Source: Alphaproteobacteria bacterium
GTDB taxonomy: Bacteria; Pseudomonadota; Alphaproteobacteria; Kiloniellales; DSM-21159
Direction: 5' to 3'
Length of the DNA stretch: 64,000 nt
Assembly (NCBI GenBank): GCA_030433005.1
Contig: JAUILQ010000019.1
Coordinates: 31,250-95,249 of the forward strand
Each line of letters starts with the position of its first letter. Positions within the stretch are counted from its first letter, which is position 1. A program made the position numbers and the translations under genes. Of the stretch, positions 1-13,942 are shown piece by piece. Below the pieces are notes generated by a model that searched no databases, had not been told where the DNA came from, and was given only the letters and a program-made list of their open reading frames with translations.

Positions 1-125
1 TGCGCTGGCGCGAGGCCTACGCGGCCGGGCGCGCGCCCCGGGTCGTGCTGGCGGCGACGCACGAGCGCGCCCTCGAGGTCGTCGATCTGTTCGACCTCAA
101 GCGCTACGCCCACGACCTGAACTGA
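1..125 (+). CDS. DUF2237 family protein, C-terminal fragment
   Basis: Only the last 40 codons are in the window, read in the frame starting at base 3 and ending with TGA at 123-125. The tail contains APRVVLAATHERALEVVDL followed by DLKRYAHDLN. From memory this matches the conserved C-terminus of DUF2237 (COG3651) proteins, small bacterial proteins of unknown function. The start and N-terminal half lie upstream of the window. It converges with greA, and a hairpin separates the two genes. Confidence 0.6.
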   Translation, partial: RWREAYAAGRAPRVVLAATHERALEVVDLFDLKRYAHDLN

Positions 126-128
126 AGG

Positions 129-151
129 GCCGCGTCACCCGACGACGCGGC
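129..151. terminator. Hairpin between convergent DUF2237 gene and greA
   Basis: GCCGCGTC (129-136) and GACGCGGC (144-151) are perfectly complementary around a 7-nt loop. The hairpin sits 3 bases after the upstream stop and 8 bases beyond the greA stop, so it may serve both genes. There is no clear T-tract. Confidence 0.5.
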
Positions 152-159
152 TGGAACGC

Positions 160-636
160 TCAGCCGTACTTGACCTCGAGAATCTCGTAGGCCTTCTGGC
201 CCTTCGGCGTGGCGACCTCGACGGAATCGCCCAGCGCCTTGCCGATCAGGGCGCGCGCCAGCGGCGAGGTGACGGCGATCTTGCCCTGCTTCACGTCGGC
301 CTCGATCTCGCCGACGATCTGGTAGGTCGTCTCTTCCTCGGAATCCTCGTCGACGACCTTGACCTTGGCGCCGAACTTGACGGTGTCGCCGGACAGGGTG
401 GAGGGGTCGATGACCTCGGCGCGGCTGATCTTGTCCTCGAGCTCGCCGACGCGGCCCTCGATGAACGACTGGCGCTCGCGCGCGGCATGGTACTCGGCGT
501 TCTCCGAGAGGTCGCCGTGCTCGCGCGCCTCGGCGATCGCCTTGATGACCTCCGGGCGCGCGACCGACTTGAGGTGCCGCAGCTCCTCTTCCATGCGGGC
601 ATAGCCTTCGGCCGTCATGGGTACCTTGTCGCTCAT
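160..636 (-). CDS. greA: Transcription elongation factor GreA
   Basis: 158-residue cytoplasmic factor that enters the RNA polymerase secondary channel and stimulates cleavage of backtracked transcripts. The N-terminal half is the antiparallel coiled coil, with the family signature [17 protein letters not shown] at about residues 39-55. The C-terminal half is the FKBP-like domain, with [14 protein letters not shown]. The start [12 protein letters not shown] is chosen because family similarity begins there, although the frame stays open another 20 codons upstream. Length is typical. It is the last gene of the minus-strand run carA-carB-greA, 96 bases after the carB stop, so co-transcription is plausible. 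Confidence 0.96.
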   Translation of the reverse strand: MSDKVPMTAEGYARMEEELRHLKSVARPEVIKAIAEAREHGDLSENAEYHAARERQSFIEGRVGELEDKISRAEVIDPSTLSGDTVKFGAKVKVVDEDSEEETTYQIVGEIEADVKQGKIAVTSPLARALIGKALGDSVEVATPKGQKAYEILEVKYG

Positions 637-732
637 GGTCTCATACCTGCCCGCTCGCTGGCCTTGTGTCGAAGAAGATTGTGATGGGGGCACCAAGGGC
701 GGCGCAAGAGGGCTGTCGGCCAGCCCTCCGGC

Positions 733-3993
<3,261 letters not shown>

Positions 3994-4149
3994 GGGCGCG
4001 CTCGTGCGGAACACGGCGCCGGGCGAGCGGCTCGGCGGTGCCGTGTCGGAGTGTCGGGGGTCGGCTTTGCTGGGGGCAGTCCTATGCCACGGGCCGGCGG
4101 CGAAGGGAAGAGACCTCGGCGGGCGCCGGGCGGCGGTTCGCGGCCGCGC

Positions 4150-5370
<1,221 letters not shown>

Positions 5371-5752
5371 AAGAGCCGTCCCTCGTCAGAGCCTGGGCGC
5401 GGGCAGCGGCCCGAGGCCGCTTCCGCCGTGTGTGGCGGCAGCGCGTCGAGCCACCAGTTGCGCCGGGGGGTCGGGATCCTATATAGGCCGTTCCGGCAGC
5501 GCCGAAAGGGCGCCCGAAGGCCGAAGACCCGAAGGCCAGGGAGAGGCTTGAGCCCGAGCCCCCGCGCGGTTTCGCGGCGGCATGACTACGCGGGGCGTTG
5601 ACGCCGGTCAAGACAGAGCGTTTCTGAGACAGTCGCCGTTGCCGGCAGGCCGGGTCCGGGCGCGAGGCTGCGCCCGCCGGCGTGTCGCCGCCGCCGTGGC
5701 CGGCCCGACTCGGGCGGCTGCCGCGTCCGACCAACTGGAGGTTCGAGGATCG
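5371..5752. promoter_or_regulatory. Divergent control region between carA and yqeY
   Basis: 382 bases without a convincing gene between divergent carA and yqeY. The palindrome CCTATATAGG at 5478-5487 is the most AT-rich element and could supply a -10 hexamer (TATATA) for either strand. A weak TTGCGC lies 16 bases upstream of it on the plus strand, and a weak TTTCGG at the same spacing on the minus strand. TTGACG at 5598-5603 is a second possible -35 for yqeY, with only a poor -10. No riboswitch or leader peptide is recognised. Confidence 0.35.
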
Positions 5753-6208
5753 ATGCTTCGCCAGCAACTCAACGATGCGCTGAAGGAGGCCATGCGGGCC
5801 AAGGACCAGCGCGCGCTCGCGACGGTCCGGCTGATTCTGGCGGCCCTCAAGGACCGGGACATCCAGGCCCGCACCGAGGGGCGCGGCGACGGCGTCGGCG
5901 ACCAGGAGGTCCTCGAGATGCTCCAGAAGATGGTGCGCCAGCGCCGCGACGCCATCGAGCTCTACGCCAAGGGCCAGCGCCAGGACCTGGTCGAGCGCGA
6001 GGAGCAGGAGATCGCGGTGATCGAGCGCTTCCTGCCCAAGCCCCTGGACGAGGCCGAGAGCGACGAGGCGGTCAACGCGGCGATCAGCGAGCTCGAGGCG
6101 GGATCGATCAAGGACATGGGACGGGTCATGGCGCTGCTGAAGGAGCGCTATCCCGGGCGCATGGACTTCGCGCGCGCCAGCCAGCAGGTCAAGGCGCGCC
6201 TTGGCTGA
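5753..6208 (+). CDS. GatB/YqeY domain-containing protein
   Basis: 151 residues, the whole length being a single GatB/YqeY domain, which resembles the C-terminal tRNA-binding tail of the amidotransferase subunit GatB. Recognisable segments are LNDALKEAMRAKDQRALATV near the start, the central EEQEIAVIERFLPKPLDE and the terminal MDFARASQQVKARL. Biochemical role is uncertain. ATG 5753 is preceded by GGAGGTTCGAGGATCG, a good ribosome-binding site, so the frame open further upstream is not used. It precedes dnaG on the same strand, as often seen in alphaproteobacteria. Confidence 0.85.
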   Translation: MLRQQLNDALKEAMRAKDQRALATVRLILAALKDRDIQARTEGRGDGVGDQEVLEMLQKMVRQRRDAIELYAKGQRQDLVEREEQEIAVIERFLPKPLDEAESDEAVNAAISELEAGSIKDMGRVMALLKERYPGRMDFARASQQVKARLG

Positions 6209-6236
6209 GACCCGGCCCGGGCTGCGGCCCGGCGGG

Positions 6237-6245
6237 TTTTCCACA
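6237..6245 (+). other. DnaA-box-like 9-mer upstream of dnaG
   Basis: TTTTCCACA fits the relaxed DnaA-box consensus TTWTNCACA. It lies about 190 bases upstream of the dnaG start, in the yqeY-dnaG gap. It is a single copy with no neighbouring cluster, so it is not an origin and may be chance. Confidence 0.25.
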
Positions 6246-6435
6246 GCGCCGGCCACAGGCTTATCGCCAGGATCGTCCCCTGAAATCTTCCGTGCCGGGG
6301 CATTCCATGCGATCGACGCAGGCGCCATTTCGGTAGTGTTACGATGCGGCGCGAGCCACGCGGCGGGCCGGCGCGACGGCAGAGACGGTCAGCGCCCCAG
6401 GATTCCTTGAAGGACCGTCAGGTCCGGGACGGCGG

Positions 6436-8355
6436 ATGTCCTTCGACCCCAACTTTCTCGACCGGCTGCGCGACCAGGTCTCGATCGCCGAGGTGGTGGG
6501 ACGGCGCGTGCGCCTGACCCGCAAGGGCCGGGAGCACAGCGGACTCTGCCCGTTCCACAACGAGAAGACGCCGTCCTTCACGGTCAGCGAGGACAAGGGC
6601 TTCTACCACTGCTTCGGTTGCGGCGAGCACGGCGACGTCATCGGCTTCGTCATGAAGACCGAGGGCCTGAGCTTCCCCGAGGCGGTCGAGAAGCTGGCCG
6701 GCGAGGCCAACCTGCCGCTGCCGCGGCGCGACCCGCGCGAGCTGGAGACGCGCAAGCGCCGCGCCGACCTGCACGAGGCGCTCGAGGAGGCCTGCCGCTG
6801 GTTCCAGGAGCAGCTGGAGACGCCGGCCGGCCGCGAGGCGCGCGACTACCTGGCTGGCCGCGGCCTGTCGCCCGAAACCCTGCGCGCGTTCCGGCTGGGC
6901 TTCGCGCCCGACCAGCGCGGGGCGCTGAGGAAGGCGCTGAACGCGCGCGGCATCGACGACGCGCTGCTGCTCGAGGCCGGGCTGCTCAAGCAGCCGGAGG
7001 GCGGGGCGCCCTTGCGCGACTACTTCTTCAACCGCGTGATCTTTCCGATCCCCGACCGGCGCGGCCGGGTCATCGCCTTCGGCGGCCGCACCCTGTCGCC
7101 CGACGCCAAGCCGAAGTACGTCAACTCCCCGGACTCGCCGCTCTTCCACAAGGGCCGGGTGCTCTACAACATGGCTCGCGCCCGCCAGGCGGCGCACGAC
7201 GGCAACGCGCTGATCGTCGCCGAGGGCTACATGGACGTCATCGCGCTCACCCAGGCCGGCTTTCCCGGCGCCGTCGCGCCGCTCGGCACGGCGGTCACCG
7301 AGGAGCAGATCGCCGAGCTCTGGCGCATGGCGCCCGAGCCGGTGCTCTGCCTGGACGGCGACGCCGCCGGCCAGCGCGCCGCCCAGCGCGCCATCGAGCG
7401 CGCGCTGCCGACGCTGCGCCCGGGCTGCTCGCTGAGCTTCGCCACGCTGCCGGCCGGCGAGGACCCGGACAGCCTGGTCAAGGCGCAGGGGTCGGCGGCC
7501 ATGTCGCGCGTGCTGGCGGCGGCGCGGCCGCTGTCGGAGATGCTCTGGACCGGCCGGCTCGCCGCCGGCCGCAGCGACACGCCCGAGCGCCGCGCGGCGC
7601 TGCGCCGGGACCTGATGGAGGCGGTCGAGCGCATCCAGGATCCCGGCGTGCGCCAGGAGTACCGGCAGGAGATGCTGCGCCGCTTCGACGAGGCCTTCGG
7701 CTTCCGCCGGCAGCGGCCCGGGAAGGGCGCCTGGGGCGGCGGCCGCGAGGCCGGGCGGGGCGGGCGCGACCGGCGCTGGGAGCAGCCCGAGCCGCGCCCG
7801 GCGCCGCCGCGCCAGTCGCCGGCCCTGCTGCGGCGCCGGCCCGAGCAGGTGCTGCTGGCACTGGCCATCGCGCATCCGGAGGCGGCCCTCGACCGCGTCG
7901 AGGAACTGGCCGCCGCGCCGCTGCAGTCGCCGGACCTCCGGCGGCTGCGCGAGGCCCTGCTCGACTGGCTCGCCGAGGTCGACCTGGGTGCCGCGGATCT
8001 TGACTCCTCCTCGCTCCGGTGCCACCTACGCGGCCAGGGTTTCGCAGGCCTGCTCGATGGGCTTTTCGCCCCGCAGATCTATCTCCATGAATCGCTTGCC
8101 CGCCCCGAGGCGCCGCCACGAGACGTCCGCAAGCGGATCGGCTATTGGATACTGCGGGTTCGCGAGGGCGGCGCGGGGGCCCGCGAAGAGAGCGCCGGGA
8201 CCGGATCCCAGGCCGGAAGCGACGGTCTTTCCGGCGAGGCCGAGGCCGGGACGGACCAGCCGTCACGGGCGCAACGGGAGCGGGCGATGGCCGAGGAGAG
8301 CACGGCACAGCAGCGCGTCATCGAGCGGTTCGACAGTTCCGAAGTGGCCGACTAG
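6436..8355 (+). CDS. dnaG: DNA primase
   Basis: 639-residue replicative primase that lays RNA primers at the fork and docks on DnaB helicase. The CHC2 zinc ribbon is intact (Cys38, His41, Cys59, Cys62 in LCPFHNEKTPSF and YHCFGCGEHGD). The catalytic core follows with the TOPRIM motifs IVAEGYMDVIAL and CLDGDAAGQ near residues 258-315. After residue about 430 there is a Gly/Arg/Pro-rich linker, then a helical helicase-interaction tail. It precedes rpoD by about 100 bases, the classic macromolecular-synthesis arrangement without rpsU. Confidence 0.97.
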   Translation: MSFDPNFLDRLRDQVSIAEVVGRRVRLTRKGREHSGLCPFHNEKTPSFTVSEDKGFYHCFGCGEHGDVIGFVMKTEGLSFPEAVEKLAGEANLPLPRRDPRELETRKRRADLHEALEEACRWFQEQLETPAGREARDYLAGRGLSPETLRAFRLGFAPDQRGALRKALNARGIDDALLLEAGLLKQPEGGAPLRDYFFNRVIFPIPDRRGRVIAFGGRTLSPDAKPKYVNSPDSPLFHKGRVLYNMARARQAAHDGNALIVAEGYMDVIALTQAGFPGAVAPLGTAVTEEQIAELWRMAPEPVLCLDGDAAGQRAAQRAIERALPTLRPGCSLSFATLPAGEDPDSLVKAQGSAAMSRVLAAARPLSEMLWTGRLAAGRSDTPERRAALRRDLMEAVERIQDPGVRQEYRQEMLRRFDEAFGFRRQRPGKGAWGGGREAGRGGRDRRWEQPEPRPAPPRQSPALLRRRPEQVLLALAIAHPEAALDRVEELAAAPLQSPDLRRLREALLDWLAEVDLGAADLDSSSLRCHLRGQGFAGLLDGLFAPQIYLHESLARPEAPPRDVRKRIGYWILRVREGGAGAREESAGTGSQAGSDGLSGEAEAGTDQPSRAQRERAMAEESTAQQRVIERFDSSEVAD

Positions 8356-8356
8356 C

Positions 8357-8388
8357 GGGGCCCGGCCCGGCCCCATGGTCGGTTTTTT
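8357..8388 (+). terminator. Possible attenuator between dnaG and rpoD
   Basis: GGGGCC (8357-8362) can pair with GGCCCC (8369-8374). A run of six T follows at 8383-8388, but eight bases separate stem and T-run, so this is not a textbook terminator. It starts one base after the dnaG stop and could reduce or process read-through into rpoD. Confidence 0.35.
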
Positions 8389-8454
8389 GCGTCGCGGACC
8401 GGCGGCGGGGGTGAGCAGGGCCAGCGAGTGGTGTCCAGGATGGAAGGGACAGTG

Positions 8455-10416
<1,962 letters not shown>

Positions 10417-10462
10417 AAGGCTCTCGAGTCCGGATGAAGATCCGGGACGGGAAAGGCACCTG

Positions 10463-10499
10463 AAAGGGGGCCGCGGGGTTCAGCCTCCGCGGCCCTTTC
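10463..10499 (+). terminator. Rho-independent terminator after rpoD
   Basis: AAAGGGGGCCGCGG and CCGCGGCCCTTTC form a long GC stem about 45 bases after the rpoD stop, with a short T-containing end. Position and shape fit the end of the dnaG-rpoD transcript. It may also serve the convergent permease gene. Confidence 0.7.
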
Positions 10500-10552
10500 T
10501 CGTTGGTGCGGTGGCCGGCGAGGGCGGCCGGCGCGCGCTCCCTCCCGGGCCT

Positions 10553-11854
10553 TCAGGCTTCCGGAGCGCGCGCCCGGTTCAGGATCTGGTAAAGCAGGAT
10601 GGCGCCGAAGGTCGCGGTGCCGATGCCGCCCAGGGTGAAGCCGAAGATGTCGACGGCGAGGTCGCCGGCGCCGGCGACCAGCGCGACGCCGACGACGATC
10701 AGGTTGATCGGCTTCGAGAAGTCGACCCCGGCCTCGACCCAGATCCGGCCCGCCGTCGCCGTGATCAGGCCGAAGACGACGAAGGAGAGGCCGCCGACCA
10801 CCGGGCCGGGGATCGCCAGGATCAGCTGGCCGAACTTCGGCGAGAAGCCGAGCAGGATGGCGACCAGGGCGGCGGCGACGAAGACCAGGCTGGAGTAGAT
10901 CCGGGTCACCGCCATGACGCCGATGTTCTCGGCGTAGGTCGTGACGCCGGTGCCGCCGCCGCTCGCCGAGACCATGGTGGCGACGGCGTCGCCGACGAAG
11001 GCGCGGCCGAGCCAGCGGTCGAGGCTGCGCCCGGTCATCGCGCCGATCGCCTTGACGTGCCCCAGGTTCTCGGCGACCAGGATCACCGCCACGGGCGCGA
11101 TCAGCGCCATGGCCTCGGCCTCGAAGCGCGGCGCGGTGAAGGCCGGCCAGCCGATCCAGTCGGCGCCGGCGACGCCCGAGAGGTCGAGCGGCGCGCCCAG
11201 GCCGAAGGCCTCGGTCAGCACGACGAAGAGCAGGGTGCCGGCAACGGCGCCGAGGATGATCGAGAGCCGGCGCGCCAAGCCGCGCCCGTAGACCGCGATG
11301 GCGGCGACCGCGAGCACGGTGAACAGCCCGACCGCGGTGTCGAAGCCGCTGGCGGAGATGCCCTGCACGGCGATCGGCGCCAGGTTGAGCCCGATCGCCG
11401 CGATCACCGCGCCGGTCACGACCGGCGGCATCAGCGCCTCGAGCCAGCGGTGCCCGGCCGCCATCACGGCGAGGCCGATCACCAGGTAGAGCGCGCCGGC
11501 CGCGACGATGCCGCCGAGCGCGACGGCGATGTTCGGATTGGGCCCGCTGCCGGCATAGGCGGTCGCGGCGATGACCACGGCGATGAGGGAGAAGCTGGAA
11601 CCGAGGTAGCTCGGCACCCGGCCGCCGACGGCCAGGAAGAAGATCAGCGTGCCGACGCCGGAGAACAGGATCGCGACGTTCGGGTCGAAGCCCATCAGCA
11701 GCGGCGCCAGCACGGTCGCGCCGAACATCGCGACCACGTGCTGCACCCCCATGACCAGGGTCTGGCCCCAGCCCAGCCGCTCCTCCGGCATGACCGTGCC
11801 GCCGTCGCTGCGCCGCCAGCGCGGCAGCCGGCCGCCGTCTTCCTTGCCCGTCAT
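10553..11854 (-). CDS. RutG-like uracil/xanthine (NCS2) permease
   Basis: 433-residue inner-membrane permease of the nucleobase-cation-symport-2 family, expected to import uracil or another nucleobase by proton symport. Family signatures are [20 protein letters not shown] near the start, [26 protein letters not shown] and [19 protein letters not shown]. From memory it resembles E. coli RutG more than UraA, but no other rut genes are nearby. MTGKEDGG is taken as start; the frame remains open upstream into the tRNA region without family similarity. Hydrophobic segments are spread over the whole length, as in 14-helix members. Confidence 0.88.
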   Translation of the reverse strand: MTGKEDGGRLPRWRRSDGGTVMPEERLGWGQTLVMGVQHVVAMFGATVLAPLLMGFDPNVAILFSGVGTLIFFLAVGGRVPSYLGSSFSLIAVVIAATAYAGSGPNPNIAVALGGIVAAGALYLVIGLAVMAAGHRWLEALMPPVVTGAVIAAIGLNLAPIAVQGISASGFDTAVGLFTVLAVAAIAVYGRGLARRLSIILGAVAGTLLFVVLTEAFGLGAPLDLSGVAGADWIGWPAFTAPRFEAEAMALIAPVAVILVAENLGHVKAIGAMTGRSLDRWLGRAFVGDAVATMVSASGGGTGVTTYAENIGVMAVTRIYSSLVFVAAALVAILLGFSPKFGQLILAIPGPVVGGLSFVVFGLITATAGRIWVEAGVDFSKPINLIVVGVALVAGAGDLAVDIFGFTLGGIGTATFGAILLYQILNRARAPEA

Positions 11855-12000
11855 GCGACAGCTCCCCCTGCTCGCCCGCGCTTCGCCCCCGCGCCGCTCC
11901 AGGTAGCGCGCCCGGCCGGCGGAGTCCAACGTGCCGGCCCGCCGCCGCGCCTCTGCAGCCTTGATCGCCGCGCGGAAGCCTTCAGAATGCGCCCCGCTGG

Positions 12001-12076
12001 GGGCCCGTAGCTCAACGGTCAGAGCGGACCGCTCATAACGGTTTGGTTGCAGGTTCGAGTCCTGCCGGGCCCACCA
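12001..12076 (+). tRNA. tRNA with CAT anticodon, probably tRNA-Ile2 (lysidine type)
   Basis: 76-base cloverleaf. Acceptor GGGCCCG pairs with CGGGCCC, followed by discriminator A and an encoded CCA. The anticodon loop CTCATAA sits on the stem GACCG/CGGTT, and the T arm is GCAGG-TTCGAGT-CCTGC. The anticodon CAT would nominally read Met. The overall pattern (TTGGTTGCAGGTTCGAGTCC with discriminator A) is closer to bacterial tRNA-Ile2, whose C34 is converted to lysidine by TilS, than to elongator or initiator tRNA-Met. The amino acid assignment is therefore inferred; the tRNA itself is clear. Confidence 0.92.
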
Positions 12077-12157
12077 CCAGCGAACCCGCGCATTCCGACT
12101 GTAGCTGCCTCCATAAGGTGCCCCTTGGGCGCATAACTTGCCTCGATCCGATCTTAC

Positions 12158-12170
12158 GCGCCGAATCGAG
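12158..12170 (+). repeat. 13-bp direct repeat, left copy
   Basis: GCGCCGAATCGAG, identical to 13004-13016. The two copies enclose 833 bases of mostly AT-rich DNA. Flanking bases differ, so the match stops at 13. Confidence 0.5.
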
Positions 12171-12447
12171 TGACAGAGCGCCACAGCAGCCGCGAGGCGA
12201 CTGAAGCTCGGACGGGGACGTTCGAGTCCGCATTTGCCGGGCAAGGGCGTGAGATCGCATTTGATGTCCCGACCGAAAGGGGATCCAGTGCCGGAAGTCG
12301 AGTCCCGCTCGACGCTTCAGGCACTCCAGTCGGTGCAGGCGTCCGGCTAAGCCGTTTCGCAGCGGGGGTGCCAATCAATGACACGGCGACCTATACTTCT
12401 GACGACGACGATACGTGGCGTCGTTCCGGCCTTTGGATGGGGAAGAA

Positions 12448-12684
12448 ATGAAGGATATTGTTGAGCTAATAGCGATAGTGTCCATGGTTACAACAGCGTA
12501 TTTCTATTTGAAGTGTGTGCTTTTTGGTAATACGCGAGAGCCGACTCTTGCTGATTATATTCTTTCCCCTGTCAGCTTTGTTTTTTTGCCCGTTCAGGGG
12601 AGGGCTGCGATTAAGTGGAGGAGGCTATTCTGGATTTTTGGAACACTTACCTTTTTCCTTATCATTATCAGCTTCATTCTATAA
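12448..12684 (+). CDS. Small two-helix membrane protein, unknown
   Basis: 78 codons starting at ATG 12448 after GGGGAAGAA. The predicted protein begins MKDIVELIAIVSMVTTAYFY and has one hydrophobic helix at about residues 5-25. A short loop with the basic RAAIKWRR follows, and a second hydrophobic helix (FWIFGTLTFFLIIISFIL) ends the protein. Codon use is AT-rich, unlike every neighbour, in keeping with the islet. I do not recognise a family. A real membrane peptide is plausible, but a chance frame in AT-rich DNA cannot be excluded. Confidence 0.4.
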   Translation: MKDIVELIAIVSMVTTAYFYLKCVLFGNTREPTLADYILSPVSFVFLPVQGRAAIKWRRLFWIFGTLTFFLIIISFIL

Positions 12685-13003
12685 GGGCTAGTTTAAGATA
12701 CTACATATTTGTTCCGATGTTCATTGTATTGTGGTCTTCTCGCAGATATAATTGCAAATTATCTCTCACTGTATTTGATTTCCGGTGACCAATTTTTCGT
12801 TACATTTATATCCGGAAAGTTTGGGTTTTCCCTTTCTAAAGACATCCAGGGTATTGCCTCTCCTGGAAGGAGATGGTGTATTCTCGGAGCGATGGCAAAA
12901 TCTCTGGACGCGATAACAGTAGAGGCTGTGGTGTTCGCAGTTGGTTTCCCGATACTACGACATGATCTTGTACATCCGCGAGATCAATATAGGGGCGCCT
13001 GAT

Positions 13004-13016
13004 GCGCCGAATCGAG
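13004..13016 (+). repeat. 13-bp direct repeat, right copy
   Basis: GCGCCGAATCGAG, second exact copy of 12158-12170, lying at the right edge of the AT-rich stretch. Confidence 0.5.
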
Positions 13017-13137
13017 GTCGTAGGGGCAATCTATAGGGTTCATCGGTGGCAAGGTGTGCGTCTATTTTTGCCTTGTAGTTCATTGACATCGATATATACG
13101 TAGGATTTCGTTCTGGAATAGATAATACTGGGCGTTC

Positions 13138-13932
13138 TCAATACTGCGGCGGGCAGGCCAGCGGATAGGTGAGGCCCTTGAAGCCACGGTAGTCTGTCCC
13201 TGGCCAGAAGGGGACGACCTGGACCCGTCCTGCCAAGACCTCCTCCTGATGCAGGGCCATCATCGCCAGGGGATCGACGAGCCGCGCCGAGGGCAGCAGC
13301 CAGTAGCGGAAACCCAGGTCCGTCCGCCAGCTCAGCTCGTCCTGGCGCGCGGCCGGCACCTCATAGACCTCGACATGCAGCTCGGCACGGAACCGCGGAT
13401 CGTTGCCGGGGTGGCGGACCCGGCCGATCCGGTCGCCCCGGCGGAGTCGGCTTCCGGCCTCGAGCCGGCCGAGGTCCCGGCGCTGCAGATGATCGAACTC
13501 GGTGAAGTAGACGAGCCCGGAATCGGGCAGGCTGAGGTCGCCCGGACTGTGCACGAGCAGCAGGTTCCAGTCGTCGCCCCAGTCGTGCTCGACGCGCCAG
13601 ACCGCCCGGACGAGGCCGTCCGCCGGCGCGATCACGAGGTCGCCGAAATCGCCGAGATCGATGCCCTCGTGCGGCTCCGGCCTGGGCGATCCGTCGAGGT
13701 CTGTCGGATCGCCGAAGAGCGAGGAGATCCGGCCGCACCCGAGGTCCGCTGGATAGGCCGGCGTCAGCGCGTCCCGCGCCGGCTGCTCCCACGCCAGCCT
13801 CACAGCCGTTTCTGCGGGGGCGGCCGGGCCGGTCGGCCAGACGGTACAGAGGGTCGCGGCCAGGAGCCCGGCTGCCAGGCCCAGCCGGCCTTTCCGGCCC
13901 CGCTGCCGGCTCCGGTTCAGCCGCTTCCTCAT
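13138..13932 (-). CDS. Secreted M23-family (LytM-like) peptidase homologue
   Basis: 264 residues. A basic N-terminus plus hydrophobic segment (about residues 18-40, ending AAPAETA) looks like a signal peptide. The zinc motif HxxxD is His88-Asp92 in PHEGIDLG, and His148 lies in EFDHLQ. The final motif reads AELHVEV, with His186 present, but the preceding catalytic His of the usual HxH is Glu184. It may be active with altered chemistry or act as an amidase activator, as some LytM proteins do. It starts 10 bases after the L,D-transpeptidase stop, so both are probably one cell-wall operon. Confidence 0.8.
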   Translation of the reverse strand: MRKRLNRSRQRGRKGRLGLAAGLLAATLCTVWPTGPAAPAETAVRLAWEQPARDALTPAYPADLGCGRISSLFGDPTDLDGSPRPEPHEGIDLGDFGDLVIAPADGLVRAVWRVEHDWGDDWNLLLVHSPGDLSLPDSGLVYFTEFDHLQRRDLGRLEAGSRLRRGDRIGRVRHPGNDPRFRAELHVEVYEVPAARQDELSWRTDLGFRYWLLPSARLVDPLAMMALHQEEVLAGRVQVVPFWPGTDYRGFKGLTYPLACPPQY

Positions 13933-13942
13933 TGAGGGCGGC

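Larger units (their letters stand above)
12077..13137. other. AT-rich islet downstream of the tRNA
   Basis: Base composition changes abruptly after about 12,430: long runs of A/T, rare codons and no G/C third-position bias until about 13,137. 12077-12447 holds no convincing gene. 12448-12684 is a small membrane ORF. 12685-13137 has only a short unsupported frame from TTG 12709. Two exact copies of a 13-base sequence bracket the stretch. Position next to a tRNA, composition and bracketing repeats suggest a small acquired or decayed insertion. No integrase or transposase remains. Confidence 0.6.

Noticed and set aside
6237..6245. Replication origin near dnaG
   Set aside because: One DnaA-like 9-mer, no cluster, no AT-rich unwinding region, and no dnaA, parA or gidA nearby.
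12001..12076. Initiator or elongator tRNA-Met
   Set aside because: The CAT anticodon allows it, but the acceptor G1-C72 pair is matched (unlike initiator), and the loop, discriminator and T-arm context are closer to tRNA-Ile2. Left as probable, not certain.
12709..13002. 97-codon frame starting at TTG in the AT-rich islet
   Set aside because: No ribosome-binding site, no ATG start, mixed codon use and no recognisable protein pattern.
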